From: Apostichopus japonicus
Lineage: Eukaryota; Echinodermata; Holothuroidea; Aspidochirotida; Stichopodidae
Direction: 5' to 3'
DNA length: 64,000 nucleotides
Assembly: GCF_037975245.1 (NCBI RefSeq)
Contig: NC_092579.1
Coordinates: 5,577,001 to 5,641,000, forward strand
Shown: piece after piece, positions 27,401 to 37,044 of the stretch
Layout: each line of letters opens with the position of its first letter
How positions within the stretch are numbered: position 1 is the first letter of the stretch
The notes under the pieces: model-generated
What the model was told of the DNA's origin: nothing
Database searches by the model: none
Seen by the model: the letters and a program-made list of their open reading frames with translations, nothing else
Position numbers and translations under genes: made by a program

Positions 27401-30400
27401 TCCTCCGATTCCTCCCAGGATACCCACCCCGATCCTGCGACTCTGACTTGAGTGGGGGCGCTCCCTTGTTTCTGGACACCTTTCCACTTGGATTTTTCCA
27501 CGTGCTTCTTCACCGTCTGGACATCTTTGTCGCCGAGAAACTGAGCAAAGTCACTCTGGGTATCCATGGATGTCGATCCCGCCTGCCTCTTGCTGACTGC
27601 TTGTTCGGCTATTTCAAAGGGAGTCATTTCACCGAGACGGAGCATTCTCTCGTCTTCTGTCTCATTCCTCTCTTCATCTTTTACTGGTTTAGTCAACAGA
27701 TGATGGAGGACTGATCCATTCTGATCATCTTCATCTCCTTAAATTTATAGAAAAAGATGGAAAAAAAAAAGTTTAAAACAATATCATATTGTACAAGCGA
27801 TACTGGCTGGAAATCTTGAAGACTTATTCTCCCTCCTGACCTGAAATGACCCTTTGATAACCTTTTTATAATCTATACATTTCACTAAAAAAAGTAGAAG
27901 ATTTGAGGTTCATTTAAAAACTTAACATACACAGCTGATCCATTGTTTCCCCACCAGATCCAAATCATCGATTAAGGAACTATGTTCTACCCAAAGTATT
28001 TATTCTCAGTCAAAATGTTTAAATTATTTTGTCATTAACCTTACTATTGAATTAAAATAATAGTAACTTGTCCCAATTCTGGTATGCAAATTAGGCTAGC
28101 CTAGGTAAATCTACTACATAAATTATGCAAAGTTAATCACCTTCCTCTTCTGATTCATCCTCTTCATCTGGCTTTCCCTCCAGTTGGTTCATCAGTGATT
28201 TCTTTTTCTTGTTAAAAATTGCCAGTTCCTTTTCCTATCAATTGGGAGATTAGAATTTTGACACAGTTTGATGGGGAAAGGTAAAAAATGTGTGAAAGAT
28301 TAAATTAAGAGTTTAGAAAAATGATATTAATCTCAATTATTTTATTTCAATATTTATCGAATACAGCACTGAACTAAACGGATCACAGCATAATACTTCT
28401 TGGATCAATTTTTTTAAATATCATGTGTCTTTGCCTACTTTTTTTTCTTCTATTTGATTCTGTTACATAACTCCTGTCATTTAAACCTGCTTTCTTTCAT
28501 TTTTTCGAAAAGTTTTCTTTATTAATCTTACCTTCTCTTCTTTCTGTTTTTGTACTGTCGAAATGTTCCTCTGGATTCCTTGCTGTTTCATAGTGACCAA
28601 AACCTTCTCAATTTTGTTCAGGTCTCTTGTTGTTAACCTAAGGAGTGACCATAAACACATACATTAAAATATGCATTGGGTGTGATCTGGTTTACTCATG
28701 TGCATCTCTGAACATTTAAAATTACTTGATTTATAGATCTCATTTTAGCTTGAATGGAACTTTGCTCTCTCTGTGCATCAAATGACTTGATTTGCAGATC
28801 TTATGTTAGTCTGACAAGAACCCAATCTCCCTACAACCTTTAACTTCCCTTCATTAAGAAAGCATTTTATTAAGAAATTTTGTGACTGTAGGAACTATTT
28901 GTACTACTTATTATTTTTTTGTACAGCGCCTCTGAATGCACTTTTTCTTTGTAGATATCGTGCGCTTTATAAGTTAATAAACATAAACATTAACAGAGTT
29001 TTCTTATCAGTAAATTTAGTCTCCCTATGCTCTTTCAGTTGCTTGACTTGCACACCTTGTATCAGACTGAAAAGAATCAAAGTCCCTCTTATGTTCTTTA
29101 TCTTACTAAACTTACAGATGTACACATCAGTTTGAACAGAAACCATGTCTACTTTAACTTACTTGATTAACAGACCTTTAATAAATCTGTTCAGAACCAA
29201 GTATCTGTGGCAACCTTTAAACTAGCTTTTTGACTAACAGACCATACATCAGTCTGAAGAGAAATCTAGTCCCTTCTTGTGCACTTTAGATATCTTGAAT
29301 TATAGACCTATTATCAGTCTGCAACTTTGCATAGAATCTATTCTCTTGTGCTCTTTGAATGACTAGATTTACAGACCTAATATCAGTCTGCAACTTTGCA
29401 TAGGATCTATTCTCTTTTGTGCTCTTTGAATGACTAAATTTACAGACCTAATATCAGTCTGAATAGAATCCAAGTCTCTCTGTGCTCTCTCCTTTGCTGC
29501 CTTCTCTTCTTCAACAGATATCGCTTTCTCGACTTGGTCGAGAACATCTTTCTCAAAATCTTCTTGGCTGATGACATCAACCCCAAGATTCTGACACAGA
29601 AAATAAAATACTCAGGATGAATAACAGTACTGCATTACATACAGAACATCACAGGAATGAAACATAACTGGAAAACATCAAGACAAGTGTGTTTTACATT
29701 TTCCACTTTCAAATTAACCTAAAATGTAACCTTACAGGTAGTGATCATCAACAATTTTCTTTATCATAGGAAACTTACATAATGTCAGATTACTACATTT
29801 TACATTTGGTTTAATTTATCCTTTCTCGCATTCGATGGAAGATGGACTAGACCACTTAATTGTATGTATACACTTCTAAATAGTATTTGAAGATGGAACA
29901 AGTAATATTAGAAAGATAATAAGGGAATGAAACATAACTGGAAAACATCAAGACAAGTGTGTTTTACATTTTCCACTTTCAAATTAACCTAAAACGTAAC
30001 CTTAGTGATCATCAACAATTTTCTTTATCATAGGAAATTTACATAATGTCAGAGTATATACTACATTTTACATTTGGTTTAATATTTCCTTTCATGCATT
30101 TGATGGAAGATGGACAAGAAAAATCAACTTAATTGCATACAAATTTAAATATTATTGGAACAAGTAATAGAAGAAAGATAACTGTAAGTTACAATTAGTT
30201 TTAATACAATAAAACACAAAACAAACGTAGGAATTTGCCTCACCGATTTCCTTTTCTTTTTCCTTTCCCTTCTGTTGATTTCACAAACAATAATGTTTAC
30301 TCACCTGAAGCTCTCCGACTTGACTTTTAGACCCAGGCATTGTCTTGATTTTGTTCCTGTCAATGTCAAACACATTTTTCTTTTTAAGTTTGGGCTCTGT

Positions 30401-30523
30401 TGACCCATTCCTATCAGCTTCATTCAAAACATCTTGAGGCCCATGTAAGTGACCTTCCTTGTTGCTTTGTGATGTACCATCCTGTGGCTGAGTGGACTCA
30501 CTGGAATTGTCCATCCTGAACAT
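15412..30523 (-). CDS. ERCC6: DNA excision repair protein ERCC6 / Cockayne syndrome B ATPase (21 coding exons)
   Basis: Coding exons, 5' to 3' on the minus strand: 30523-30305, 29590-29448, 28637-28532, 28236-28141, 27737-27132, 26408-26213, 25727-25563, 25037-24885, 24432-24297, 23671-23501, 22878-22702, 22393-22181, 21166-20948, 20443-20336, 19724-19510, 18895-18300, 17806-17660, 17403-17202, 16479-16401, 15970-15944, 15831-15412. They sum to 4394 nt; one missing base in exon 4 would give 1464 aa (human CSB 1493). Residues about 50-190 carry the HIDR-like motif and N-terminal coiled coil; 190-500 are acidic/basic linker. The SNF2 ATPase follows: GDEMGLGKT (motif I, ~533-541), DEGH (motif II, ~646-649), [10 protein letters not shown] (III), [16 protein letters not shown] (V), [12 protein letters not shown] (VI). 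The C-terminus has the ubiquitin-binding/winged-helix region ([21 protein letters not shown], ending EYI). CSB remodels chromatin and recruits repair factors at stalled RNA polymerase II. An in-frame TGA at 30551-30553 supports the ATG at 30523; MDNSSES (30514) is an alternative. Confidence 0.96.
15944..15970 (-). other. ERCC6: ERCC6 27-nt micro-exon
   Basis: This exon is placed by frame. Its neighbours both require phase 0, the acceptor AAAG and donor GAG|GTAAGA fit, and it encodes ADVIAKFVE. The nearby upstream acceptor GGGACAG would create an in-frame stop. It lies just upstream of the exon for the conserved C-terminal [12 protein letters not shown] segment. Confidence 0.65.
16675..16850 (+). 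mobile_element. LINE 3'-end relic
   Basis: Inside an ERCC6 intron, opposite strand. Codons 16681-16779 read as a typical C-terminus of a non-LTR reverse-transcriptase ORF ([10 protein letters not shown]...[11 protein letters not shown], stop). A short 3' UTR follows, ending in an ATTGATTGATTGAT tail (16834-16847), as in CR1/L2-like elements. Only the last piece remains. Confidence 0.6.
19285..19460 (-). repeat. Two decayed copies of the tail of ERCC6 exon 15
   Basis: In the intron after exon 19724-19510, two stretches (about 19450-19360 and 19345-19285) are recognisable mutated copies of the exon segment that encodes [20 protein letters not shown] and beyond. In the nearer copy the donor CAG|GTAAG has become CAAGATAAG. 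These are pseudo-exonic duplications and not part of the CDS. Confidence 0.7.
21896..21935. repeat. CA microsatellite
   Basis: A short interrupted (CA)n run within an ERCC6 intron. Confidence 0.7.
24030..24205. repeat. Degenerate GTACTC/GAGTAC repeat
   Basis: Many irregular occurrences of AGTACT, GTACTC and CATACT within an ERCC6 intron. There is no clear period. Confidence 0.45.
25212..25600 (-). repeat. 163-bp tandem repeat covering the end of ERCC6 exon 7 and its 5' splice site
   Basis: The exon-end/donor landmark ACCGGTAGAG (plus-strand reading) recurs at 25235, 25398 and 25561, exactly 163 bp apart. The copies are nearly identical. Each contains the coding end [11 protein letters not shown] followed by a GT donor and about 125 bp of intron. 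Only the copy at 25563 is attached to a full exon and acceptor. Confidence 0.9.
28141..28236 (-). other. ERCC6: ERCC6 coding exon 4 with an apparent frameshift (1 nt short)
   Basis: Coding exon 3 ends in phase 0 and coding exon 5 needs an incoming phase of 1, so exon 4 should be 94 or 97 nt. It is 96 nt. The first half reads [11 protein letters not shown] in the upstream frame and then reaches a stop. The second half reads [19 protein letters not shown] in the frame that joins exon 5. Both halves align with the CSB N-terminal coiled coil (human ...KKITAKQKHLQAILGG). The switch occurs in two adjacent T5 runs (28199-28203 and 28205-28209, A5 on the coding strand). One extra base there restores the gene. 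An assembly or sequencing error in a homopolymer is the simplest explanation; a true null allele is possible. Confidence 0.85.
28720..29470 (-). repeat. Degenerate ~60-72-bp repeat array seeded on the end of ERCC6 exon 2
   Basis: About nine diverged units carry a motif like ACAGACCTAATATCAGTCTG (plus reading), at about 28730, 28793, 29047, 29111, 29168, 29236, 29301, 29371 and 29442. The last unit is the true exon 3' end and donor. The two nearest units keep an intact AG|GTCTGTA donor-like site. A LINE-like tail (28895-28990) interrupts the array. Confidence 0.75.
28895..28990 (+). mobile_element. Retroelement 3'-tail-like fragment
   Basis: The text TGTACAGCGCC...GTGCGCTTTATAAGTTAATAAACATAAACA resembles the conserved 3' end of CR1/L2-type LINEs or their SINEs (AGCGCTATATAA-like). 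A fragment only. Confidence 0.4.
29655..30182. repeat. 270-bp tandem duplication in an ERCC6 intron
   Basis: Two adjacent copies, 29655-29924 and 29925-30182, share long identical stretches (for example GAATGAAACATAACTGG at the start of each and TCATCAACAATTTTCTTTATC inside) with a few small indels. Non-coding. Confidence 0.85.
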
Positions 30524-31332
30524 AGATGGCAAATTCCACGAAGTATTACTTCACAGGCTGGCTGAAGAAAGAAAACACAATCAACTATTTTACCAAATTG
30601 GAAAGAACAGTAACTAACAAAATTCTCTCTGCAAATGTATTAAGCATACAAAGCAAAAACTGAATACTAAAGACTAGCCAATGAAGTTTATGGGCTAATC
30701 AGCAGTATGGGAAACCTTTACATTATCTATGTCTTATTATGCCACCATCAAGCAACACCCCCCCCCCCTCCCCACCCTCCATTTAGACTGCAAAGTTATC
30801 ATTATAGCCTTGTAAAGTTGTATACTATAGTCACACCAAAACCTGTTACACTTTATATCTAAGTTGAATGGAATCTTTCTGAGCATATTAAATATGCCGG
30901 TTACACTATTTCTGGGTAGGCCTATACTCAGTCAGAGGTAACCAATAAAATAAAAAGGGTAACAAAATTGGGTAGCTTTTGAACAATGCAATTGTTGCCG
31001 CTTTTCACGGTCAATCAAACGTTGTTTGCTCATCTGTAAGAAGGATTCAGTTAGACTATAAACTGCATACAGTGCATAGCATAAAACCAACTTAGGTCTA
31101 GGCCTCACTCGATCACTGTACTGTTGTTACATTGTTAGCAATACTCGCACACTAAATTAGAACTAATCTACAACGGCCTATTCTGAAGACTACATTAGCC
31201 TACCTCATTCAGTCATTCTCCAATATCGTGCCTTTTTTCCAGAGACTGATCTACACCTATGCGATAATCTCATTCATGGATGAACTTAAGGGCCGTAAAA
31301 TAGTTTTAAGGTCGTCAAATGTTGCTAAAACG

Positions 31333-31443
31333 ATGGCCGTTTTTGTTCGAGCTGCAGCCAGACTCGTCTTCATGCAGGTTAGCTGCATACTGCGACCTTG
31401 CATCGTGTACACAATGTACGAGCATGTTTACGAGAGAAGAAAG
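31333..31443 (+). other. Possible first exon or small ORF
   Basis: ATG opens a frame of 37 codons (MAVFVRAAARLVFMQ..., arginine/alanine-rich, hydrophobic, presequence-like) that runs into a strong donor, AAAG|GTAAGC. It could be a 5' exon of a plus-strand transcript. Spliced to the COX6B1 acceptor it would be out of frame with COX6B1 and would act as an upstream ORF. Family not recognised. Confidence 0.25.
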
Positions 31444-32008
31444 GTAAGCGATTACACTATGATTACGCAATCTTTATTATGCTTAATACTTTTGGAAATG
31501 TATACTAAATTTAGCGATATTTACTTCATTTTAAACGTCCAAGTAGGCCTAGGCTATATTCATGAGGTATATTAATTAATCAATATTACGTACTTGGATC
31601 AAATTGGGAGTTTAATGGGTGGATCGGCCTACCGGTTTATCTGGTCGGGAATCCGGCGGTGCGCCGTTGGCCCGGATGCAAAGGATTTGATGGGCTAGTA
31701 AAGCGAACGAATCGAACAATTACGAGATTGCACTAGCGTTATGTGATTCGTTTCCCATATCTCCTGAAGTAATAATGGATAGAGAAATACGTTTGTATTA
31801 ACCGTACCGCCCCATACAAAGTGTGAGAAACCTCATTAATTTCACTAATATTAAATCCAAATAAAGTCAAGAGCAGTCATTAAAAAGTTTGAAGTTGACT
31901 AACTAGAGAATTATTATCTTCCCCTTCTCTCAATTGATGTATAAAATTATCGTTGAAACTGTTCGCCGATTATGTTTCGAGCATGCAGCACTCGATCAGA
32001 CTCTGATC

Positions 32009-32040
32009 AGGGAGCTGCTACTCTAGAGTAGCAGCTCCCT
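32009..32040. repeat. 32-bp perfect palindrome
   Basis: Arms AGGGAGCTGCTACTCT and AGAGTAGCAGCTCCCT abut with no spacer (centre 32024/32025). Imperfect flanking extension (CTCTGATC / GCTCTGAT) suggests a longer ancestral palindrome. Confidence 0.9.
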
Positions 32041-34836
32041 GCTCTGATAAAAGCCTGCCAGATCTTCTGTTAATCACAATTGAAAGTAAGAAATTTCCAC
32101 CGACTATTAATAATAAGCGTGTCATAATTAGGGAGAATAATTAATTTGCTTATTATCTTGTTTAGTCGGAGAGGTAGAACAAATGAAATCCTGCCGTACT
32201 GGTTAAGCCAATTTTTCACTAACTCAAGTAAAAGTGCGCCCTCTCATGAAAAATATCGTAATGATTTTTTTCTTTTATACCTGTATATTTTTTACCTATA
32301 AACGTCAATTTGAATTATAAATGTACACCTACGTCACAATTAATTGATATAAATAATATTTTATGAAATAATAATTATTTTACCGCTCATAGGGTTTCCT
32401 AAGAATGAAGGTATAAAATTTATTCTATCGATCTAGTCACCTGGTTCTATTAAACTATTCCGTGTAGCCGGTACCCTGGTCAACCAAAATATCCCACTTA
32501 TTCTAACGTCGAAAATCGTAAGTTATCAAAATACGACCTTATATTGCATGTATAAGATGTCCTGCGCAATTAAGTTGTCATTGCTCTCCATATTTCCTTC
32601 ACTTAATTATTCAAACTATGAAAAGTTAATTCCTCACGTACACCGTAATCTGCCTAGTGTTAGCAGCCTATCGTAATGTATCAATGGTATAACTAGGTAA
32701 ATTCACGATAGTAAGGGCATTAACGTTCAGAGATAGTTCAGTGATCTCATTTTGCTCAGTGGTTAAGTTATGTCCTATTTGATTTCTTCGATGGTTTGAC
32801 CAGATTCAGCAAACAATAGGAGAATTATAATTGGAATGTATACATGTAAACGTCGGGAGTCAAAGTGTTTTAACTTCGAAGGAAGGAAAAACTTCGCTTA
32901 GTCTTACTTCACAGTCACACATGTTGTGAAGTTTACTGTATAATTCCGCAAAATCGGTGGAATAATCCATGCAAGTGTTTCGAAATACAATTTGATGTTT
33001 TCCTGTTTCACTGGGGCAATTTTGGGCATTTCCGTAAAGGCTTTGTAGACAAAGATTGGAAGTGGATACATTACAATTTGACTTACAATCAATACATTAC
33101 AGAGTACAGACTACAGTGCAGCTACATATGTATAATTCAGTAATGGAATTTAGGGGACATAAGAAGTTACCATACACCACAATACTCGCACTTAGCTTTA
33201 AAAAAATCCTACTATCATTAGGCCTAGGCTGTGGAATTTGTAGGCTACAGTGGTCCTAGGCCTAGGGCCTAAGGGTATAAAGTAAAATACAAGAAAAGCG
33301 GAATTGTTTTTAGGTCATAATTTGATTAAATCAAAATGGACATAACATTACCGCAGTATAACATAGATGATGCCTATAACAAAATAGATGTTAGCCCCAG
33401 CCCAGAAATATTGGCTATGCCTAGGTCTATTGAAATCCAGCACTGGCTAACTAGTATGCATGAACAATGCTAGCTTACCTGTTTTCTGGACTAAATTCAG
33501 TTTAGGATGATGCTACTGTACTTCTGAGTTTGTTTCTGCAGCTGCCTAGAGTACAAAGCTCACATTTGCTGCAATGAAGCTTACACGCACATAGTGCGGA
33601 GAAATTGCATAGGTTCCAGTAGCCTGCAGTATAGAGTATACCACTGTACACAATGCATTTGATCAATCTTTTCCAGATGAAGAAATAGCAACATATTCTA
33701 TGTGAAAGTTCCTGAAACAATGTATTGGCTTCTGCCATTATTCTGTCAATATGATGAGTGCCCTGCACCAAAACTGTGTCAAAAGTTGGTACAGTTTAAC
33801 TACGTGGTAGGGAGCAGATAAATGAAACACACCTATCCAAACAGAGTAAAATAAGGTAAAAAGTTCTAAGCAAAAGTTTGATAAAGATATTTGTGTGCCA
33901 GATACCCGGGAGAAGCTAAAATTTTGTAGATAATTGGTTAAAGACTTTAAATCAATCATAGCCTGTTTCAGGAAACTTGTGTGGACTATTTAAGAAGAAA
34001 ATTTCCTAAGAAAGAAGTGCAGTTAGCTTACCCTATAGTGCAACAAACGGATGCTATGTCGTCTGACAAGTACGATATTATGTTTGGCCAAAGAAGATTT
34101 TTTGAAGGGATTATAACAATTGTTTTGACAAGCTTTAGTTTATCGTAACTTTGAAAAACAAATACAAATCGTCCCAGATTGGTGGAATAGCTCTGTGCTA
34201 TGAAGTGCCAATCTACAGTGCCCTCAGGCACTCCTAAGGAGGCTATTGGCAAGTAGTCTGGGCTGTTCCGATGCCAGGCACCCACCTCTTTTCACTCTTG
34301 AAATGATGCTAAATCTGTAAGACACTGCTTTTGTGGAGACGGTTACATTAACATGGCCAGAGCATGGGAATAGCAAGTCAGCAATTTATTTATCAGGGTA
34401 ATAACAGTGTAAACATCATTTTTTTGGCAGAACATGTTGAATGAAGTTGCAAGAGATGGATGAGAACATAAACTGCATTTCAAATTCTTTCTTCAATGAA
34501 TATAAAGAACATGTTTGGTCGTTTCTAGAAAACAAGACTTTTAGCCATGACTCTCTGCAAAACCTATTGGACAGCTTCAGAAAATTTAGCCTCAAGCACA
34601 CTGTACGTTACACTATTTCTCATATCACAGTGTTGAGAGGGATAGTTTTATAATAAAAGCAAGAAATAATATTTTACCAGGCAGGTTGCCAACACAAACT
34701 GTTTAGGCTGCTTGCATTTGGAGGCAGTAAAAATTCTGATTCATGTGACATGCTGCAAGTGTGTGGCAGATCTGTTGTAAAAAGGAAATGAACCTAACTG
34801 AATAATCAAATCTAACTTCTCTTCGCAGTATTCAAA

Positions 34837-36656
34837 ATGGCAGAAGTCAAAGACGCTTTACAGAAGTACAAGACAGCGCCATTCGATGCAAGATTCCCAA
34901 ACCAGAACCAAACCAAAAATTGCTGGCAGAATTATGTAGATTTCCACAAGTGTCAGAAAAGCAAAGGAGAGGACTATGAGCCTTGCGAATGGTTTAGGAG
35001 GGTTTACAAATCTATGTGTCCAATCAAATGGGTAAGTCTTGTAGGAACTACTTCAAATGGCCATCTTAGAATAAATGGAAAGGTTGAAAATATAGAAATT
35101 ACTTAACATGTAAAAATCAGTCTTTGATATGCAAGGGCGGCGGAAGCACTTTTAATCTGGGGGGGCACCGACATCAAAGGGCACTTTGCAGAAATTCGAT
35201 TGGACTGATGTAGCCTGATATTTAGTACCCTTTATAACTCTTAATGTATTATCTTATTTGCGTATACACATCACCCCATCAACGCCCCCCCCCCCCCTCA
35301 AGGAAAATATGCATACTGGCACTGCAATATCCAATGTGCAAATTGGGAAACAAGGAACAAGTTTTCTATTGAGACAAATGAGGTGAAATCATGCTAGTTG
35401 CTAATGTATGAATTTTCCGAATGACAGTTTATTTCTTGTTAATATCTTAACAAATTGTTTCCATTCGAAATAGCTTTGAGTTTGACCCACATAAATTCAT
35501 TAAAACTCAGGGGCATAGCCAGGATTTGCAAAGTTGGATGCACGACTATCTGAGCGGAGCGCCACCATCGGTTGGCGCGGAGCGTACAAGACAAATTTTG
35601 GTTTTACAAACCCCTCAGATGGCCGGAAACGGCCCTTCCAGAGTGTTCATTCCGGTTCCCTGGCCTCTTGCTAACTTAAGACACCTCAATTTTTATGTAG
35701 AAAAAGGGCACATTTTTAACCCTGAGGAAAAGTGGGGGGGCACGTGCCCCCTGTGCCCCCCCGGTTCCGCCGCCCTTGTTGATATGTATATTAAAGACTG
35801 AGTTTTGTTATTAGTTTCTCTTTTAAATACAGTAGTTCACTTTGGCTATGCTGTTTAAATCCATCCAAAAAAAATTCAAATATTTTGTAATTATTTTTCT
35901 GCTGTGACTTCATTGAAATGTGGACGTTAAATAATTAAACAAGAATTGGTTTTACAGCAATGACTTCATCTGAACATTGAGGATTCTCTTAGTTGCATTT
36001 GTCTCATTTTTGTCATAAAATATGAAATTCAGTCATATGAATAATTCGTGGAGAGTACAAGTCCAGCACCAGTTAGACAATCAGTTCGTTATTCTAATTG
36101 GCTAAGTACAGTAGTAGTCATTTTGTTCTGATTGAAAAAAAAACTTGAAATAAGTCATTTGCATTTCTCAATAGGTGACATTTCCTTTGTACAATCATTA
36201 CCATTTCCGACTCATAAACCGTGAAATTATCAGGTCATTTCTCATTCCGTCTCGACCATTGCACCTATTCAGCGTAAAACAAAAATTGGGCCGGGGGGGG
36301 GGGGGGAGACTTTCCCGCACACCCGTCATTCAGATCAATACAATAAGTAATAGAATTCATGATATTATAATTCAGTTGGTCTTCTGCGAGGATTAATGTC
36401 AGTCTTCTCTAGATATCAAAGTAACACAAAATTAAGCAAATAAATGGTGGTAAATATGAACTGCAGGGACTCATCAGATCACCCTTCCTCTAACTTTGAA
36501 TAGTAAGTTTCATAAACTTGCATTAAATAAAATGAAAGTTTACAACATAAATTTAAAATGTGAACTTTTAATTTCTTTTTTGTATACATTGTTATTCTGC
36601 AGGTAGAAACATGGGACAGCCAAGTAGAAGAAGGATCTTTCCCATCAAGGATTTGA
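34837..36656 (+). CDS. COX6B1: Cytochrome c oxidase subunit 6B (complete, 2 coding exons)
   Basis: Coding exons 34837-35031 and 36603-36656 encode 82 aa (human COX6B1 86). The sequence shows the family hallmarks [21 protein letters not shown], the twin-cysteine CHCH fold C29-X9-C39 and C50-X10-C61, CEW, and a C-terminal W..Q..EG.FP..I. Subunit VIb sits on the intermembrane-space face of complex IV, bridges the dimer near the cytochrome c site, and is imported by the MIA40 disulfide relay, so no cleavable presequence is expected or seen. An acceptor (CTTCGCAG, to 34828) lies 8 nt before the ATG, so a non-coding 5' exon lies upstream; I could not place it. The intron of about 1.57 kb holds a complete hAT-like element. 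No other reading is likely. Confidence 0.96.
35132..35778. mobile_element. Complete 647-bp non-autonomous hAT-like element in the COX6B1 intron
   Basis: Perfect 14-bp terminal inverted repeats CAAGGGCGGCGGAA / TTCCGCCGCCCTTG lie between perfect 8-bp target-site duplications TTGATATG (35124-35131 and 35779-35786). Subterminal poly-G/poly-C blocks include a GGCACGTGCCCC palindrome. The 8-bp duplication and CA-initial terminus fit hAT. No transposase. The same family is present, inverted and interrupted, at 3.5-6.3 kb. Confidence 0.88.
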
Positions 36657-37034
36657 TGAACTTTCTCAATTTAAGAATAATTTGTTTCATCAGGAAACTT
36701 TGAAAGAAGCCAAAAAACCAGCACCTATGGAGAGCAGGAGAAAAACAAGTAACCTAAGACAGATGTGACAGTGTCATATTAGTTGATTCTTTATACCAAT
36801 CTCATTATCATCAATATGTTATACCTCAGAAGTTATATTGAATCTAATTGAACTTGCATTGTGAGAATTGTACATGTAAGCAGGTAATATGCATAGTCAT
36901 TTGGGGAAGGTGAAAAAATGGGGGGGGGGGGGGTAAGATTGAAACAGTGGAGAAAGAGGAAATGGTAGCAATAACAAGTCCTCTTTGAAGACAATGTGGA
37001 AAATGATTGATTTACACACACTTATTATTTCTCC

Positions 37035-37040
37035 AATAAA
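37035..37040 (+). terminator. Probable COX6B1 polyadenylation signal
   Basis: AATAAA about 380 nt after the COX6B1 stop. A second AATAAA at 37618-37623 could serve a longer 3' UTR. Confidence 0.45.
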
Positions 37041-37044
37041 AAAT

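Larger units (their letters stand above)
30562..34828. other. Divergent spacer between ERCC6 and COX6B1
   Basis: This should hold both promoters and the non-coding first exons. A 3' splice site (TTCTTCAG, minus strand) ends the ERCC6 5' UTR intron near 30562. CG-richer sequence lies at about 31620-31690. No TATA box or TSS can be fixed from sequence alone. Confidence 0.4.

Noticed and set aside
30521-30532. ERCC6 start at MPS..., further upstream
   Set aside because: The codon at 30532-30530 is TTG; the first ATG after the upstream stop is 30523-30521.
15412-30561. A piggyBac-type (PGBD3-like) insertion in an ERCC6 intron, as in primates
   Set aside because: No transposase-like coding sequence is present in any ERCC6 intron here.
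33502-34285. Minus-strand frames of 70-90 codons in the divergent spacer
   Set aside because: Composition and lack of recognisable motifs or splice context suggest chance frames or repeat sequence.
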